The notes under the pieces: model-generated
Database searches by the model: none
What the model was told of the DNA's origin: nothing
The model's input: only the letters and a program-made list of their open reading frames with translations
Shown here: positions 7,547 through 17,194 of the stretch, in pieces
Layout of the letters: every line of letters starts with the position of its first letter
How positions within the stretch are numbered: the first letter of the stretch is position 1
Translations under genes and position numbers: made by a program
Origin: Streptomyces sp. NBC_01262
GTDB lineage: Bacteria; Actinomycetota; Actinomycetes; Streptomycetales; Streptomycetaceae
DNA: 64,000 nucleotides
Assembly (NCBI RefSeq): GCF_036226365.1
Contig: NZ_CP108462.1
Coordinates: forward strand, 4,010,501 to 4,074,500
Direction: 5' to 3'

Positions 7547-8817
7547 GTGCCGTCCTTTCGGGTGCTGTTGCCGGTACTGGCGCGGGCGCGGGTGCGGTAC
7601 ATCTGCAGCAGATGGGCGGCGCCCGGCCGTACGAACCGGGCGAGCATCACGGCGAAGGGCTTGAGGTCGTCCCGGGCCAGCCACGCCAGCTCGGTGCCGC
7701 TCGCCCGGGCCGGGGCGTGCGGGGTGGTGTAGCCGCTGCGGCGGTACGCCAGCAGGGCGGGCAGGTCGATGTTCTCGACGATGAAGCGGTGCGCCTCGCG
7801 CTGCGGGGCGCGCGGGATGTCCTGGCCGGTCAGATCGAGGTGCTGGGCGCGTACGACATCGATGCCGGCCGCCGACTCGAAGAGCCGGAACTGGGCGCCC
7901 ATCCGGGGGTTGAAGTCGAGGAGCTTGTAGCGGCCGTCACGGCGGTCGTAGCGCCAGTCGAGGTCGGCGATGCCCTGGAAGCCGACGGACTTGCAGAACT
8001 GGGCCGCCAGCTCGGCGAGTTCGGGGTTGGCCACCACATACGCGCAGGCCGTCATCCCGGCGTGCGGCGGCCATGAGCGGACCTTGACCCCGGTGAACAG
8101 CACCGGCTCCCCCGAGCCGAAATACGCGTGCACGATCCAGTCCTCCGCGTCCTCGCGCGGCAGGTACTCCTGCAGGATCACCCCCGGCCGCTCCCCCCAG
8201 CCACGGGCCAGTTCCAGCAGCTCGCGCGACCCGGCGATCCTGGTCGTGCCGCGCACCGCCGGGGCCCGGCGGCGCTCGAAGGCCTCGCGGTTCTTGGCGA
8301 CCACCGGGAAGCGGGCGGTGGACGCGTACGCCTCGACCTCCGCGTACGACTCCGGGAACTCGGCGCGGGGCGAGGGCACCCCGTACTGCGCGCACAGCTC
8401 GTGCAACCCCTGCTTGCTGGCCAGCCGCCGCGACAGGGCCGGGTCCTCCATCCGGGGGAAGAGGAATCCCGGGGGCCCGGCCGATAACTCGTCGGCGTGC
8501 TCGGCGATGAGCACGGCCGCCTCTTCGTCGGTCGGGATCAGCATCGTCGGCCGCCCGATGCGCCGGCCGATCCGCCGCAGCCCCTCGACCAGCTTCCCGG
8601 CCGGTTCCAGACCGGTCGTCGGCCACACGAAGCGGCCGCGCAGATAGCGTGAGGCGGCGGCGGGAGTATGTCGGTCCTCGGTGATGGCGTACATGGGCAC
8701 GCCGAGACGGCCGAGGCTGCGGATGGCGCCCACGCCGCCGTGGTGCAGCGGGTAGTCACCGATCTTGACGATAAGTCCTGGTACGGCAGCATTGATCGCA
8801 AACGCGGAACTCGCCAC
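7543..8817 (-). CDS. ATP-grasp carboxylate-amine ligase-like protein
   Basis: About 424 residues with an ATP-grasp fold: VAKNREAF and GVILQEYL for adenine binding, DWIVHAYFGSGEPV, and the metal-binding LLDFNPRMGAQFRLFE near the C-terminal third. Such enzymes activate a carboxylate as acyl phosphate and join it to an amine or thiol. The GTG at 8817 follows a GGGGGA ribosome site by 5 bases; a TTG at 8829 would put the site inside the gene and is less likely. A promoter candidate lies about 60 bp upstream. It is the first gene of a two-gene operon with the flavoprotein. Substrates cannot be inferred; the class also includes PurK- and D-Asp-ligase-like proteins. Confidence 0.75.
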   Translation of the reverse strand: MASSAFAINAAVPGLIVKIGDYPLHHGGVGAIRSLGRLGVPMYAITEDRHTPAAASRYLRGRFVWPTTGLEPAGKLVEGLRRIGRRIGRPTMLIPTDEEAAVLIAEHADELSAGPPGFLFPRMEDPALSRRLASKQGLHELCAQYGVPSPRAEFPESYAEVEAYASTARFPVVAKNREAFERRRAPAVRGTTRIAGSRELLELARGWGERPGVILQEYLPREDAEDWIVHAYFGSGEPVLFTGVKVRSWPPHAGMTACAYVVANPELAELAAQFCKSVGFQGIADLDWRYDRRDGRYKLLDFNPRMGAQFRLFESAAGIDVVRAQHLDLTGQDIPRAPQREAHRFIVENIDLPALLAYRRSGYTTPHAPARASGTELAWLARDDLKPFAVMLARFVRPGAAHLLQMYRTRARASTGNSTRKDGT

Positions 8818-8873
8818 TGTTCCCCCCAATGGTCACGGTATCCAACGGCCCACCCCGACCATGACCACTTAGG

Positions 8874-8903
8874 AAGCTAAGCCCGAATTGAGCATTCCGG
8901 CAA
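8874..8903 (-). promoter_or_regulatory. Candidate promoter of the ATP-grasp/flavoprotein operon
   Basis: On the minus strand TTGCCG (8903-8898) and TAGCTT (8879-8874) lie 18 bp apart, fitting the actinomycete housekeeping pattern TTGnCn / TAnnnT. The ATP-grasp start is about 57 bp downstream. Read by eye only. Confidence 0.4.
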
Positions 8904-8941
8904 GACTTTTTCGGACATTGCGAACTCTTTAGGCACATGAC

Positions 8942-8973
8942 GGCGCCCCGGGATCCGCCGACCCCGGGGCGCC
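8942..8973 (-). terminator. Terminator of the nuo operon
   Basis: GGCGCCCCGGG (8942-8952) pairs perfectly with CCCGGGGCGCC (8963-8973) around a 10-base loop, about 20 bp after the nuoN stop. The 11-bp, all G/C stem is strong enough to end transcription before the ATP-grasp promoter even without a U-tract. Confidence 0.7.
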
Positions 8974-8993
8974 ACTTCCGCGTAGGACAGCCG

Positions 8994-10643
8994 CTACCGC
9001 ACGAACACCCCTGCCTGGCCCGCCAGATCCAGGAAGTACTGCGGCGCCACGCCCAGCACGATCGTCACCGCGACCCCGATGGCGATGGCCGCGGAGGTCA
9101 GCGGCGAGGGCACCGCGACCGTCGGGCCGTCGGCCTTGGGCTCGCTGAAGAACATCAGGACGATGACGCGGATGTAGAAGAAGGCCGCGATCGCCGAGGA
9201 GATGACACCCACGATCACCAGTGGCACCGCCCCGCCCTGCGCGGCCGCCTTGAACACCGCGAACTTCCCCGCGAACCCGGAGGTCAGCGGAATGCCCGCG
9301 AAGGCCAGCAGGAACACCGCGAACACGGCCGCGACCAGCGGCGACCGGCGCCCGAGCCCGGCCCAGCGCGACAGGTGCGTCGCCTCACCGCCCGCGTCCC
9401 GTACGAGGGTCACGACGGCGAACGCGCCGAGCGTCACGAAGGAGTAGGCCGCCAGGTAGAACAGCACGGACGAGACGCCGTCCGGGGAGGTGGCGATGAC
9501 GCCGGCGAGGATGAAGCCCGCGTGCGCGATGGAGGAGTACGCGAGGAGCCGCTTCACATCCGTCTGGGTGACGGCGATGATCGCGCCGGCCAGCATCGTC
9601 AGGATGGCCACGCCCCACAGCACCGGCCGCCAGTCCCAGCGCAGCTCCGGCAGGACGACGTACAGCAGCCTCAGCAGGGCGCCGAAGGCCGCGACCTTCG
9701 TGGCCGCCGCCATGAAGCCGGTGACGGGCGTCGGGGCGCCCTCGTAGACGTCGGGCGTCCACATGTGGAAGGGGACGGCGCCGACCTTGAAGAGCAGGCC
9801 CATGACGACCAGGGCGGTGCCGATGAGCAGCAGCGCGTCGTTGGCGGAGGAGTTGGCCAGGGCCGGGGTGAGGGTGGCGCTGCCGTCGATGACGGAGGCG
9901 ATGCCGGAGTACGTGACCGTGCCCGCGTAGCCGTAGAGCAGGGCGATGCCGAAGAGCAGGAAGGCGGAGGAGAAGGCGCCGAGCAGGAAGTACTTGACGG
10001 CCGCCTCCTGCGACATGACGCGCCGGCGGCGGGCCAGGGCGCAGAGCAGGTAGAGCGGGAGGGAGAAGACCTCCAGGGCCACGAACAGGGTCAGCAGGTC
10101 GTTGGCGGCCGGGAAGACCAGCATGCCGCCCACCGCGAAGAGCAGCAGCGGGAAGACCTCGGTGGTGGTGAACCCGGCCTTGACCGCGTCCTTCTCCTGG
10201 TCGCTGCCGGGGATCGCCGAGCCCTGCGCTGCGAAGGAGTCGACATGCCTGCCGTGCGCCTTGGGGTCGAGCCGCCGCTCGGCGAAGGTGAAGACGGCGA
10301 CGATGCCGACCAGCAGGACCGTGCCCTGCAGGAACAGCGCCGGTCCGTCGACCGCGACCGCGCCCATGGCCGCGATGTGCGCCTTCGTGCTCGCGTACCC
10401 GCCGGCCGCCAGCGCCACGACTGCGGCGAACGCGGCGGCCATGCCGAGGATGCTGACGCCGACCTGCGCGAGGTAGCGGGAGCGCCGGGGCAGGAAGGCC
10501 TCGATCATGATCCCGATGACCGCCGCGCCGAAGACGATCAGCACGGGGGCCAGCTGGGCATATTCGATCTTCGGGGCCTGGATCTTGTCGGCGGAATCGG
10601 CCGCCGTTGTCCACAGGCTGTGGACAACATTCACGTTGCTCAC
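8994..10643 (-). CDS. nuoN: NADH-quinone oxidoreductase subunit N
   Basis: Membrane-arm subunit of respiratory complex I, 549 residues, one of the three Mrp-antiporter-like proton-pumping subunits. It is hydrophobic throughout with about 14 helices, and contains the family segments PFHMWTPDVYEGAPTPVTGF and the lysine-bearing TDVKRLLAYSSIAHAGF. The GTG start overlaps the nuoM stop as GTGA. It is the last gene of the nuo operon, followed by a strong hairpin. The N-terminus has about 20 extra polar residues before the first helix. Confidence 0.97.
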   Translation of the reverse strand: MSNVNVVHSLWTTAADSADKIQAPKIEYAQLAPVLIVFGAAVIGIMIEAFLPRRSRYLAQVGVSILGMAAAFAAVVALAAGGYASTKAHIAAMGAVAVDGPALFLQGTVLLVGIVAVFTFAERRLDPKAHGRHVDSFAAQGSAIPGSDQEKDAVKAGFTTTEVFPLLLFAVGGMLVFPAANDLLTLFVALEVFSLPLYLLCALARRRRVMSQEAAVKYFLLGAFSSAFLLFGIALLYGYAGTVTYSGIASVIDGSATLTPALANSSANDALLLIGTALVVMGLLFKVGAVPFHMWTPDVYEGAPTPVTGFMAAATKVAAFGALLRLLYVVLPELRWDWRPVLWGVAILTMLAGAIIAVTQTDVKRLLAYSSIAHAGFILAGVIATSPDGVSSVLFYLAAYSFVTLGAFAVVTLVRDAGGEATHLSRWAGLGRRSPLVAAVFAVFLLAFAGIPLTSGFAGKFAVFKAAAQGGAVPLVIVGVISSAIAAFFYIRVIVLMFFSEPKADGPTVAVPSPLTSAAIAIGVAVTIVLGVAPQYFLDLAGQAGVFVR

Positions 10644-12235
10644 TTGGAAGCCTCCAGCGCCGGCTTGGGGTCGGTCTTGTGCACATCGGAGAGCGTCTGC
10701 TGGACCGCCGGGTTCACGATGTCGGTCACCGGCTTCGGGTACACGCCGAGGAGCAGCAGCAGCGCGATCAGCGGTGCCACGACGGCGAGTTCACGGACCT
10801 TGAGGTCGGGCATGCCCTCGACGCCGGCCTTGACCGGGCCCGTCATCGTCCGCTGGTAGAGGACGAGGACGTACAGCGCGGCGAGCACGATGCCGACGGT
10901 GGCGATGATGCCCAGCGCCGGATAGCGGCTGAACGTGCCCACCAGGACCAGGAACTCGCTGACGAACGGTGCCAGCCCCGGCAGCGACAGCGTGGCCAGA
11001 CCGCCGATCAGGAAGGTGCCCGCCAGCACCGGCGCCACCTTCTGCACCCCGCCGTAGTCCGCGATGAGGCGGGAGCCGCGCCGGGTGATCAGGAAGCCCG
11101 CCACGAGCATCAGGGCGGCTGTCGAGATCCCGTGGTTGACCATGTAGAGCGTCGCGCCGCTCTGGCCCTGGGAGGTCATCGCGAAGATGCCCAGGATGAT
11201 GAAGCCGAAGTGCGAGATCGACGCGTACGCGACCAGCCGCTTGATGTCCCGCTGGCCGACGGCGAGCAGCGCGCCGTAGATGATGCCGATGACGGCCAGG
11301 ACCAGGATCACCGGGGTGGCCCACTTGCTGGCCTCCGGGAAGAGCTGGAGGCAGTAGCGCAGCATCGCGAAGGTGCCGACCTTGTCGACGACCGCGGTGA
11401 TCAGGACGGCGACCGGGGCCGTGGACTCCTGCATCGCGTTGGGCAGCCAGGTGTGCAGCGGCCACAGCGGCGCCTTGACGGCGAAGGCGAAGAAGAAGCC
11501 GAGGAACAGCGCCCGCTCCGCCGTCGACGACATGTCCAGCTTCCCGGCCGCCCGGGCCTGCAGGATCTCCTGGAGGGAGAAGGTGCCGGTGCCGAGCTGG
11601 TCGGCGGTGACCACGTACAGCCCGATGACGGCGGCCAGCATGATCAGGCCGCCGGCCAGGTTGTAGAGCAGGAACTTCACCGCCGCGTACGAGCGCTGGC
11701 GGGCCGCTTCCTCCTCGCCGTGCTCGTGGGCGCGGTCGCCGAAGCCTCCGATGAGGAAGTACATCGGGATGAGCATGGCTTCGAAGAAGATGTAGAAGAC
11801 GAAGACGTCGGTCGCCTCGAAGGAGATCAGCACCATCGCCTCGACCAGCAGGATCAGCGCGAAGAAGCCCTGCGTCGGCCGCCAGCGGCGGTTGGGGTTG
11901 ACCTCTTCGAGCGGGTCCGCGTCATGCCAGGCGGCGGCGATGACGAAGGGGATCAGCAGCGCCGTGAGCCCGATCAGGGCCACCGCGATGCCGTCGACCC
12001 CGAGTTCGTACCGGACCCCGAAGTCCGCGATCCACGCGTGCGACTCGGTCAGCTGATAGCGCGCCCCGCCCGGGTCGAACCGTACGACGACGATCGCGGC
12101 CAGCACGAACGTCGCCAGCGAGAAGCCCAGCGCCAGCCATTTGGCACCGGCCCGCCTCGCCGGCGGCACGGCGGCCGTGGCGATCGCGCCGAGCGCCGGC
12201 AGGGCGGCGGTCGCGGTAAGGAGTGGAAAGGACAT
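10640..12235 (-). CDS. nuoM: NADH-quinone oxidoreductase subunit M
   Basis: Antiporter-like proton-pumping subunit of complex I, 531 residues. Recognised by the conserved KAPLWPLHTWLPNAM helix, the AYASISHFGFI lysine-region segment and its place between nuoL and nuoN. The ATG shares one base with the nuoL stop (TGATG), and its own stop overlaps the nuoN start, so all three large membrane subunits are translationally coupled in fixed ratio. Confidence 0.97.
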   Translation of the reverse strand: MSFPLLTATAALPALGAIATAAVPPARRAGAKWLALGFSLATFVLAAIVVVRFDPGGARYQLTESHAWIADFGVRYELGVDGIAVALIGLTALLIPFVIAAAWHDADPLEEVNPNRRWRPTQGFFALILLVEAMVLISFEATDVFVFYIFFEAMLIPMYFLIGGFGDRAHEHGEEEAARQRSYAAVKFLLYNLAGGLIMLAAVIGLYVVTADQLGTGTFSLQEILQARAAGKLDMSSTAERALFLGFFFAFAVKAPLWPLHTWLPNAMQESTAPVAVLITAVVDKVGTFAMLRYCLQLFPEASKWATPVILVLAVIGIIYGALLAVGQRDIKRLVAYASISHFGFIILGIFAMTSQGQSGATLYMVNHGISTAALMLVAGFLITRRGSRLIADYGGVQKVAPVLAGTFLIGGLATLSLPGLAPFVSEFLVLVGTFSRYPALGIIATVGIVLAALYVLVLYQRTMTGPVKAGVEGMPDLKVRELAVVAPLIALLLLLGVYPKPVTDIVNPAVQQTLSDVHKTDPKPALEASK

Positions 12236-14133
12236 CAGGCGACTCCTCGCATCAAGAGCACTGCCGCAACCAGTACTGCGGTGCCGCCCAGCATGGAAAC
12301 CGCGTAGGACCGTACGTAGCCGTTCTGCAGGCGCCGCATCCGGCCCGACAGGCCGCCGACCGCGGCGGCCGTGCCGTTGACGACACCGTCGACGCCCTTG
12401 ACGTCGACGTAGACCAGGCTTCGGGTGAGGTGCTCGCCACCGCGCACCAGCACGACGTGGTTGAAGTCGTCCTGGTACAGATCGCGGCGGGCCGCCCGGG
12501 TGAGCAGCGAGCCGCGCGGGGCGACGGCAAGGACGGGCCTGCGCCCGTACATCAGCCAGGCCAGGGCGACACCGATGACGAGGACGACCATGGTGCCGGC
12601 GGTGACGGCGCCCGCGCTGAGCGGGGAATGGCCCTCTTCGTGACCGGTGACGGGTTCCAGCCACTTCAGGAAGGACTCGTTGAGGCTGAACAGCCCGCCG
12701 GCGAACACCGAGCCGAAGGCCAGGATGACCATGGGGATCGTCATGGACCTGGGCGACTCGTGCGGGTGCGGGTCATGACCCTCGGCGTCCGGCTCCCACC
12801 GCTTCTCGCCGAAGAAGGTCATCAGCATCACGCGCGTCATGTAGAACGCGGTGATCGCCGCGCCCAGCATGGCAACGCCGCCGAGGATCCAGCCCTCCGT
12901 GCCGCCCTTGGCGAAGGCGGCCTCGATGATCTTGTCCTTGGAGAAGAATCCGGACAGGCCCGGGAAGCCGATGATCGCCAGATAGCCGAGCCCGAAGGTG
13001 ACGAAGGTGACCGGCATGTACTTGCGCAGGCCTCCGTACCTGCGCATGTCGACCTCGTCGTTCATGCCGTGCATGACGGAGCCCGCGCCGAGGAAGAGGC
13101 CGGCCTTGAAGAAGCCGTGCGTGACCAGGTGCATGATCGCGAACACATAGCCGATGGGGCCCAGCCCCGCCGCGAGGATCATGTAGCCGATCTGCGACAT
13201 GGTCGACCCGGCCAGGGCCTTCTTGATGTCGTCCTTCGCACAACCGACGATCGCACCGAAGAGCAGCGTGACCGCGCCGACCGTGACGACCGCCAACTGG
13301 GCGTCGGGTGCCGCGTTGAAGATCGCCCCGGAACGGGTGATCAGGTACACGCCCGCCGTCACCATGGTGGCCGCGTGGATGAGGGCCGAGACCGGGGTCG
13401 GGCCCTCCATCGCGTCACCGAGCCAGGACTGGAGCGGCACCTGGGCCGACTTGCCGCAGGCCGCGAGCAGCAGCATGAGGCCGATGCCGGTGAGGATGCC
13501 CTCGTGCGCCTTGCCGACGGCCTCGAAGACCGGCTGGAAGGAGAAGGTGCCGAAGGTGGTGAACATCAGCATGATCGCGATCGAGAGACCGACATCGCCG
13601 ACGCGGTTGACGATGAACGCCTTCTTGGCCGCCGTGGCCGCGCTCGGCTTGTGCTGCCAGAAGCCGATCAGCAGGTAGGAGGCGAGACCGACGCCCTCCC
13701 AGCCGACGTACAGCAGCAGGTAGTTGTTCGCGAGGACCAGCAGCAGCATCGCCGCGAGGAAGAGGTTGAGATAGCCGAAGAAGCGGCGGCGGCGCTCGTC
13801 GTGCTCCATGTAGCCGATCGAGTAGATGTGGATGAGCGTGCCCACACCGCTGATCAGAAGGACAAAGGTCATCGACAGCTGGTCCAGCTGGAAGGCGACG
13901 TCGGCCTGGAAGCCACCGACCGGGACCCAGGTGTAGAGGTTCGAGGTCAGCGTCCGGTCATCGCCGGAGCGGCTCAGCATGTCGGCGAAGAGGACCGCGC
14001 CGATGACGAAGGACGTGGCCGCGAAGGCGCAGCCGATCCAGTGGCCGGTGCGGTCGAGCCGCCGGCCACCGGTCAGCAGCACACCCGCACCCACCAGGGG
14101 GGCGAGGACGAGCAGTCCGATCAGGTTCTCCAC
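12235..14133 (-). CDS. nuoL: NADH-quinone oxidoreductase subunit L
   Basis: Largest antiporter-like subunit, 632 residues, including the long C-terminal lateral helix that braces the membrane arm. Motifs include the VGVGTLIHIYSIGYM region, GKSAQVPLQSWLGDAMEGP, PTPVSALIHAATMVTAGVY and the GSTMSQIGYM segment. I chose the GTG that opens ENLIGLLVLAPLVGAG: it lies 14 bp after nuoK and has GAGGGG upstream, whereas the frame extended further upstream reads antisense-like arginine-rich residues inside nuoK. Confidence 0.96.
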   Translation of the reverse strand: MENLIGLLVLAPLVGAGVLLTGGRRLDRTGHWIGCAFAATSFVIGAVLFADMLSRSGDDRTLTSNLYTWVPVGGFQADVAFQLDQLSMTFVLLISGVGTLIHIYSIGYMEHDERRRRFFGYLNLFLAAMLLLVLANNYLLLYVGWEGVGLASYLLIGFWQHKPSAATAAKKAFIVNRVGDVGLSIAIMLMFTTFGTFSFQPVFEAVGKAHEGILTGIGLMLLLAACGKSAQVPLQSWLGDAMEGPTPVSALIHAATMVTAGVYLITRSGAIFNAAPDAQLAVVTVGAVTLLFGAIVGCAKDDIKKALAGSTMSQIGYMILAAGLGPIGYVFAIMHLVTHGFFKAGLFLGAGSVMHGMNDEVDMRRYGGLRKYMPVTFVTFGLGYLAIIGFPGLSGFFSKDKIIEAAFAKGGTEGWILGGVAMLGAAITAFYMTRVMLMTFFGEKRWEPDAEGHDPHPHESPRSMTIPMVILAFGSVFAGGLFSLNESFLKWLEPVTGHEEGHSPLSAGAVTAGTMVVLVIGVALAWLMYGRRPVLAVAPRGSLLTRAARRDLYQDDFNHVVLVRGGEHLTRSLVYVDVKGVDGVVNGTAAAVGGLSGRMRRLQNGYVRSYAVSMLGGTAVLVAAVLLMRGVA

Positions 14134-14147
14134 AGTGTCGCTACCCC

Positions 14148-14447
14148 TCAGAGCTTCATCAGGCTGGCGTCGTCGACCGAGGCCGAGTGGCGGGAGCGGA
14201 AGATCGTCACGATGATCGCGAGCCCCACGACCACCTCTGCGGCGGCGACGACCATCGTGAAGAAGGCGATGATCTGGCCGTCCAGATTGCCGTGCAGCCG
14301 GGAGAAGGTGACGAACGCCAGGTTGGAGGCGTTCAGCATCAGCTCGATGCACATGAAGACGACGATCGCGTTGCGCCGGATCAGCACCCCGGCCGCGCCG
14401 ATGGTGAACAACAGCGCCGACAGATACAGATAGTTGACCGGATTCAC
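14148..14447 (-). CDS. nuoK: NADH-quinone oxidoreductase subunit K
   Basis: Small membrane subunit of complex I, 99 residues and three helices. The two conserved membrane glutamates of the proton path are visible in FMCIELMLNASNL and AAAEVVVGLAI. The GTG start overlaps the nuoJ stop (GTGA). Confidence 0.97.
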   Translation of the reverse strand: MNPVNYLYLSALLFTIGAAGVLIRRNAIVVFMCIELMLNASNLAFVTFSRLHGNLDGQIIAFFTMVVAAAEVVVGLAIIVTIFRSRHSASVDDASLMKL

Positions 14448-15253
14448 TTACCGACCTCCTTACGGCCGAGTCGCTCGGTCGAGCGCTGTTCCAGCTCGGC
14501 CAGGCTGTCGAGCGCCTCGCCCGACACGTCCCGCACCTGCCCGCGCGCCCGCAGCGTGTCGCTGACGGTCAGCGCGGACGGGGTGCCGTCCGGCAGCAGG
14601 CCGGGGTTGTCCACCGCGTTGTGCAGCGCGTACACGCCCGGCGCAGGCAGCGGCGGCACCTGCTTGCCCTCGCGCACCCGCTGCTCGGAGAGCTCGCGCT
14701 GCGTGTGGCGGCGCTCGGTGCGCTCCCGGTGGGTGAGGACCATCGCGCCGACGGCCGCCGTGATCAGCAGCGCGCCGGTGATCTCGAAGGCCCATACGTA
14801 CTTGGTGAAGATCAGCGCCGCCAGGCCCTCGACATTGCCCTTGGCGTTGGCCTCGCCGAGCCCGGCGAAGGAATGGAGCCGCGCGTTGGAGATGCCGGCG
14901 ATCAGCAGGATCCCGAAGCCGATGCCGCACACGGCGGCCAGCCAGCGCTGCCCCTTCAGCGTCTCCTTCAGCGAGTCGGCGGCGGTGATGCCGACCAGCA
15001 TTACGACGAAGAGGAAGAGCATCATGATCGCGCCCGTGTAGACCACGATCTGCACGACGCCCAGGAAGTACGCGCCCTGCGCCAGATAGAAGACCGCCAG
15101 AACGATCATCGTCCCGGCGAGCGACAGTGCGCTGTGCACCGCCTTCTTCATCAGTACGGTGCCGAGCGCGCCCACCACCGCCACGGTGCCCAGCACCCAG
15201 AACTGGAAGGCCTCGCCGGTGGAGGTCGTGTAGGCCGCAAGGTCGTTCATCAT
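14444..15253 (-). CDS. nuoJ: NADH-quinone oxidoreductase subunit J
   Basis: Membrane subunit, 269 residues, with five helices in the first ~165 residues; the conserved third-helix segment VVQIVVYTGAIMMLFLFV is intact. A hydrophilic C-terminal tail of about 90 residues, charged and rich in Arg and Glu, is longer than in enterobacteria and is seen in actinobacterial NuoJ. The ATG overlaps the nuoI stop (ATGA); a second ATG follows immediately. Confidence 0.96.
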   Translation of the reverse strand: MMNDLAAYTTSTGEAFQFWVLGTVAVVGALGTVLMKKAVHSALSLAGTMIVLAVFYLAQGAYFLGVVQIVVYTGAIMMLFLFVVMLVGITAADSLKETLKGQRWLAAVCGIGFGILLIAGISNARLHSFAGLGEANAKGNVEGLAALIFTKYVWAFEITGALLITAAVGAMVLTHRERTERRHTQRELSEQRVREGKQVPPLPAPGVYALHNAVDNPGLLPDGTPSALTVSDTLRARGQVRDVSGEALDSLAELEQRSTERLGRKEVGK

Positions 15254-15828
15254 GCCTCCACCCCCTCAGCCTTCGGCTCCTCGCCCTTGGACACCGCGAC
15301 CTGGCGCACCGTCCCGGGAGCGGCCTCGGTGACCAGGCCCCGGTAGTAGTCGCTCTCGTCCGTACCGGGGAAGATCGAGTGCGGGCTGTCGACCATGCCT
15401 TCCTCCAGCCCCGAGAGCAGCTGCTCCTTGGTGAAGATCAGCGACTCGCGGCTGCTGTCGGCGAGTTCGTACTCGTTCGTCATCGTCAGCGCCCGCGTCG
15501 GGCAGGCCTCGATGCACAGCCCGCACAGAATGCAGCGCGCGTAGTTGATCTGGTAGACCCGGCCGTAGCGCTCACCCGGCGAGTAACGCTCCTCGTCGGT
15601 GTTGTCCGCGCCCTCGACGTAGATCGCGTCCGCCGGGCAGGCCCACGCGCACAGCTCGCAGCCGATGCACTTCTCCAGCCCGTCCGGATGCCGGTTGAGC
15701 TGGTGCCGGCCGTGGAAACGCGGCGCGGTCGGCTTCTTCTCCTCGGGATACTGCTCGGTCAGCCGCTTCTTGAACATGGCCTTGAAGGTCACGCCGAAGC
15801 CCGCGACCGGGCCAAGGAACTCAGGCAT
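15250..15828 (-). CDS. nuoI: NADH-quinone oxidoreductase subunit I (two 4Fe-4S)
   Basis: Ferredoxin-like subunit of 192 residues carrying clusters N6a and N6b. The ligands are Cys54/57/60/64 in CIGCELCAWACP and Cys99/102/105/109 in CILCGLCIEACP. The ATG at 15828 has a textbook AGGAGG five bases upstream and overlaps nuoH by 8 bp; a GTG further upstream would place that ribosome site inside the gene, so it was not used. It passes electrons from NuoG to NuoB. Confidence 0.97.
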   Translation of the reverse strand: MPEFLGPVAGFGVTFKAMFKKRLTEQYPEEKKPTAPRFHGRHQLNRHPDGLEKCIGCELCAWACPADAIYVEGADNTDEERYSPGERYGRVYQINYARCILCGLCIEACPTRALTMTNEYELADSSRESLIFTKEQLLSGLEEGMVDSPHSIFPGTDESDYYRGLVTEAAPGTVRQVAVSKGEEPKAEGVEA

Positions 15829-17194
15829 CGTCGGCCTCCTTTCCGTCACTGTCAGTATTCACGCCACCACTGACAATCAGCTCCCGCTCATGCCGGGACC
15901 GCCTGCGCGGGACCGGCGGCAGCGTCTGCCCGGGCAGCGGCGGCACCGGGTAACCGCCCGCCATCGGGTCGAACTCCTGGGGCGGCGCCAGCTTTTCGGC
16001 GGCCTTGCGGTCCTTCTCCTCGCGGTCGCGGAAGACATCGACCACGAGCGAGACCAGCAGGACGAGGACGACGGCGCCGCCGACATAGAGCACGATCTGC
16101 TGGAAGTCGTAGTTCTCGTTGCGCAGCGCCCGCACGGTCGCGACCAGCATCAGCCAGACCATCGAGACCGGGATCAGGACCTTCCAGCCCAGCTTCATCA
16201 GCTGGTCGTACCGCACGCGTGGCAGCGTGCCGCGCAGCCAGATGAAGCCGAACAGCAGCAACTGGACCTTCACGATGAACCACAGCATCGGCCACCAGCC
16301 GTGGTTCGCTCCCTCCCAGAACGTGCTGATCGGGTACGGAGCCCGCCAGCCGCCCAGGAAGAGGGTCGTCGCCACCGCCGAGACCGTCACCATGTTCACG
16401 TACTCGGCGAGCATGAAGAGCGCGAACTTGATCGACGAGTACTCGGTGTTGAAGCCGCCCACCAGGTCGCCTTCGGACTCCGGCATGTCGAAGGGCGCGC
16501 GGTTGGTCTCACCGACCATCGTCCCGATGTAGATGATGAACGACACCGGGAGAAGCAGGATGTACCAGCGGTCCTGCTGCGAGGCGACGATCTGCGAGGT
16601 CGACATCGAGCCGGAGTAGAGGAACACCGACGCGAAGGCCACGCCCATCGCGATCTCGTACGAGATCATCTGCGCGCAGGAGCGCAGGCCCCCGAGCAGC
16701 GGATACGTCGAGCCCGACGACCAGCCGGCCAGCACGATGCCGTAGATGCCGATCGAGGCCGTGGCCAGGATGTAGAGGATGCCGATCGGGAGGTCGGTGA
16801 GCTGCATCGGCGTCCGGTGGCCGAAGATCGACACCTCGTTGTCCGCCGGGCCGAAGGGGATCACGGCGATCGCCATGAAAGCCGGGATCGCCGCGATGAT
16901 CGGCGCCAGGACGTAGACGACCTTGTCGGCGCGCTTGACGATCAGATCTTCCTTGAGCATCAGCTTCACGCCGTCGGCGAGCGACTGGAGCATGCCCCAG
17001 GGGCCGTGACGGTTGGGGCCGATGCGCAGTTGCATCCACGCGACGACCTTGCGCTCCCAGACGATCGAGAACAGCACGGTCAGCATGAGGAACGCGAAGC
17101 AGAAGACCGCCTTGACGACCACCAGCCACCAGGGGTCGGTGCCGAACATCGACAGGTCCTCGGCGGCGAGCTGTGAAACCGGGCTCGGGCTCAT
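15821..17194 (-). CDS. nuoH: NADH-quinone oxidoreductase subunit H
   Basis: Quinone-chamber membrane subunit, 457 residues. The family signatures ERKVVAWMQLRIGPNRHGP and GETNRAPFDMPESEGDLVGG are intact, the latter lying by the quinone site. An extra hydrophilic tail of about 60 residues rich in Pro and Arg follows the last helix. The ATG overlaps the nuoG stop (ATGA) and has GGAGGTGA upstream. Confidence 0.97.
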   Translation of the reverse strand: MSPSPVSQLAAEDLSMFGTDPWWLVVVKAVFCFAFLMLTVLFSIVWERKVVAWMQLRIGPNRHGPWGMLQSLADGVKLMLKEDLIVKRADKVVYVLAPIIAAIPAFMAIAVIPFGPADNEVSIFGHRTPMQLTDLPIGILYILATASIGIYGIVLAGWSSGSTYPLLGGLRSCAQMISYEIAMGVAFASVFLYSGSMSTSQIVASQQDRWYILLLPVSFIIYIGTMVGETNRAPFDMPESEGDLVGGFNTEYSSIKFALFMLAEYVNMVTVSAVATTLFLGGWRAPYPISTFWEGANHGWWPMLWFIVKVQLLLFGFIWLRGTLPRVRYDQLMKLGWKVLIPVSMVWLMLVATVRALRNENYDFQQIVLYVGGAVVLVLLVSLVVDVFRDREEKDRKAAEKLAPPQEFDPMAGGYPVPPLPGQTLPPVPRRRSRHERELIVSGGVNTDSDGKEADDA

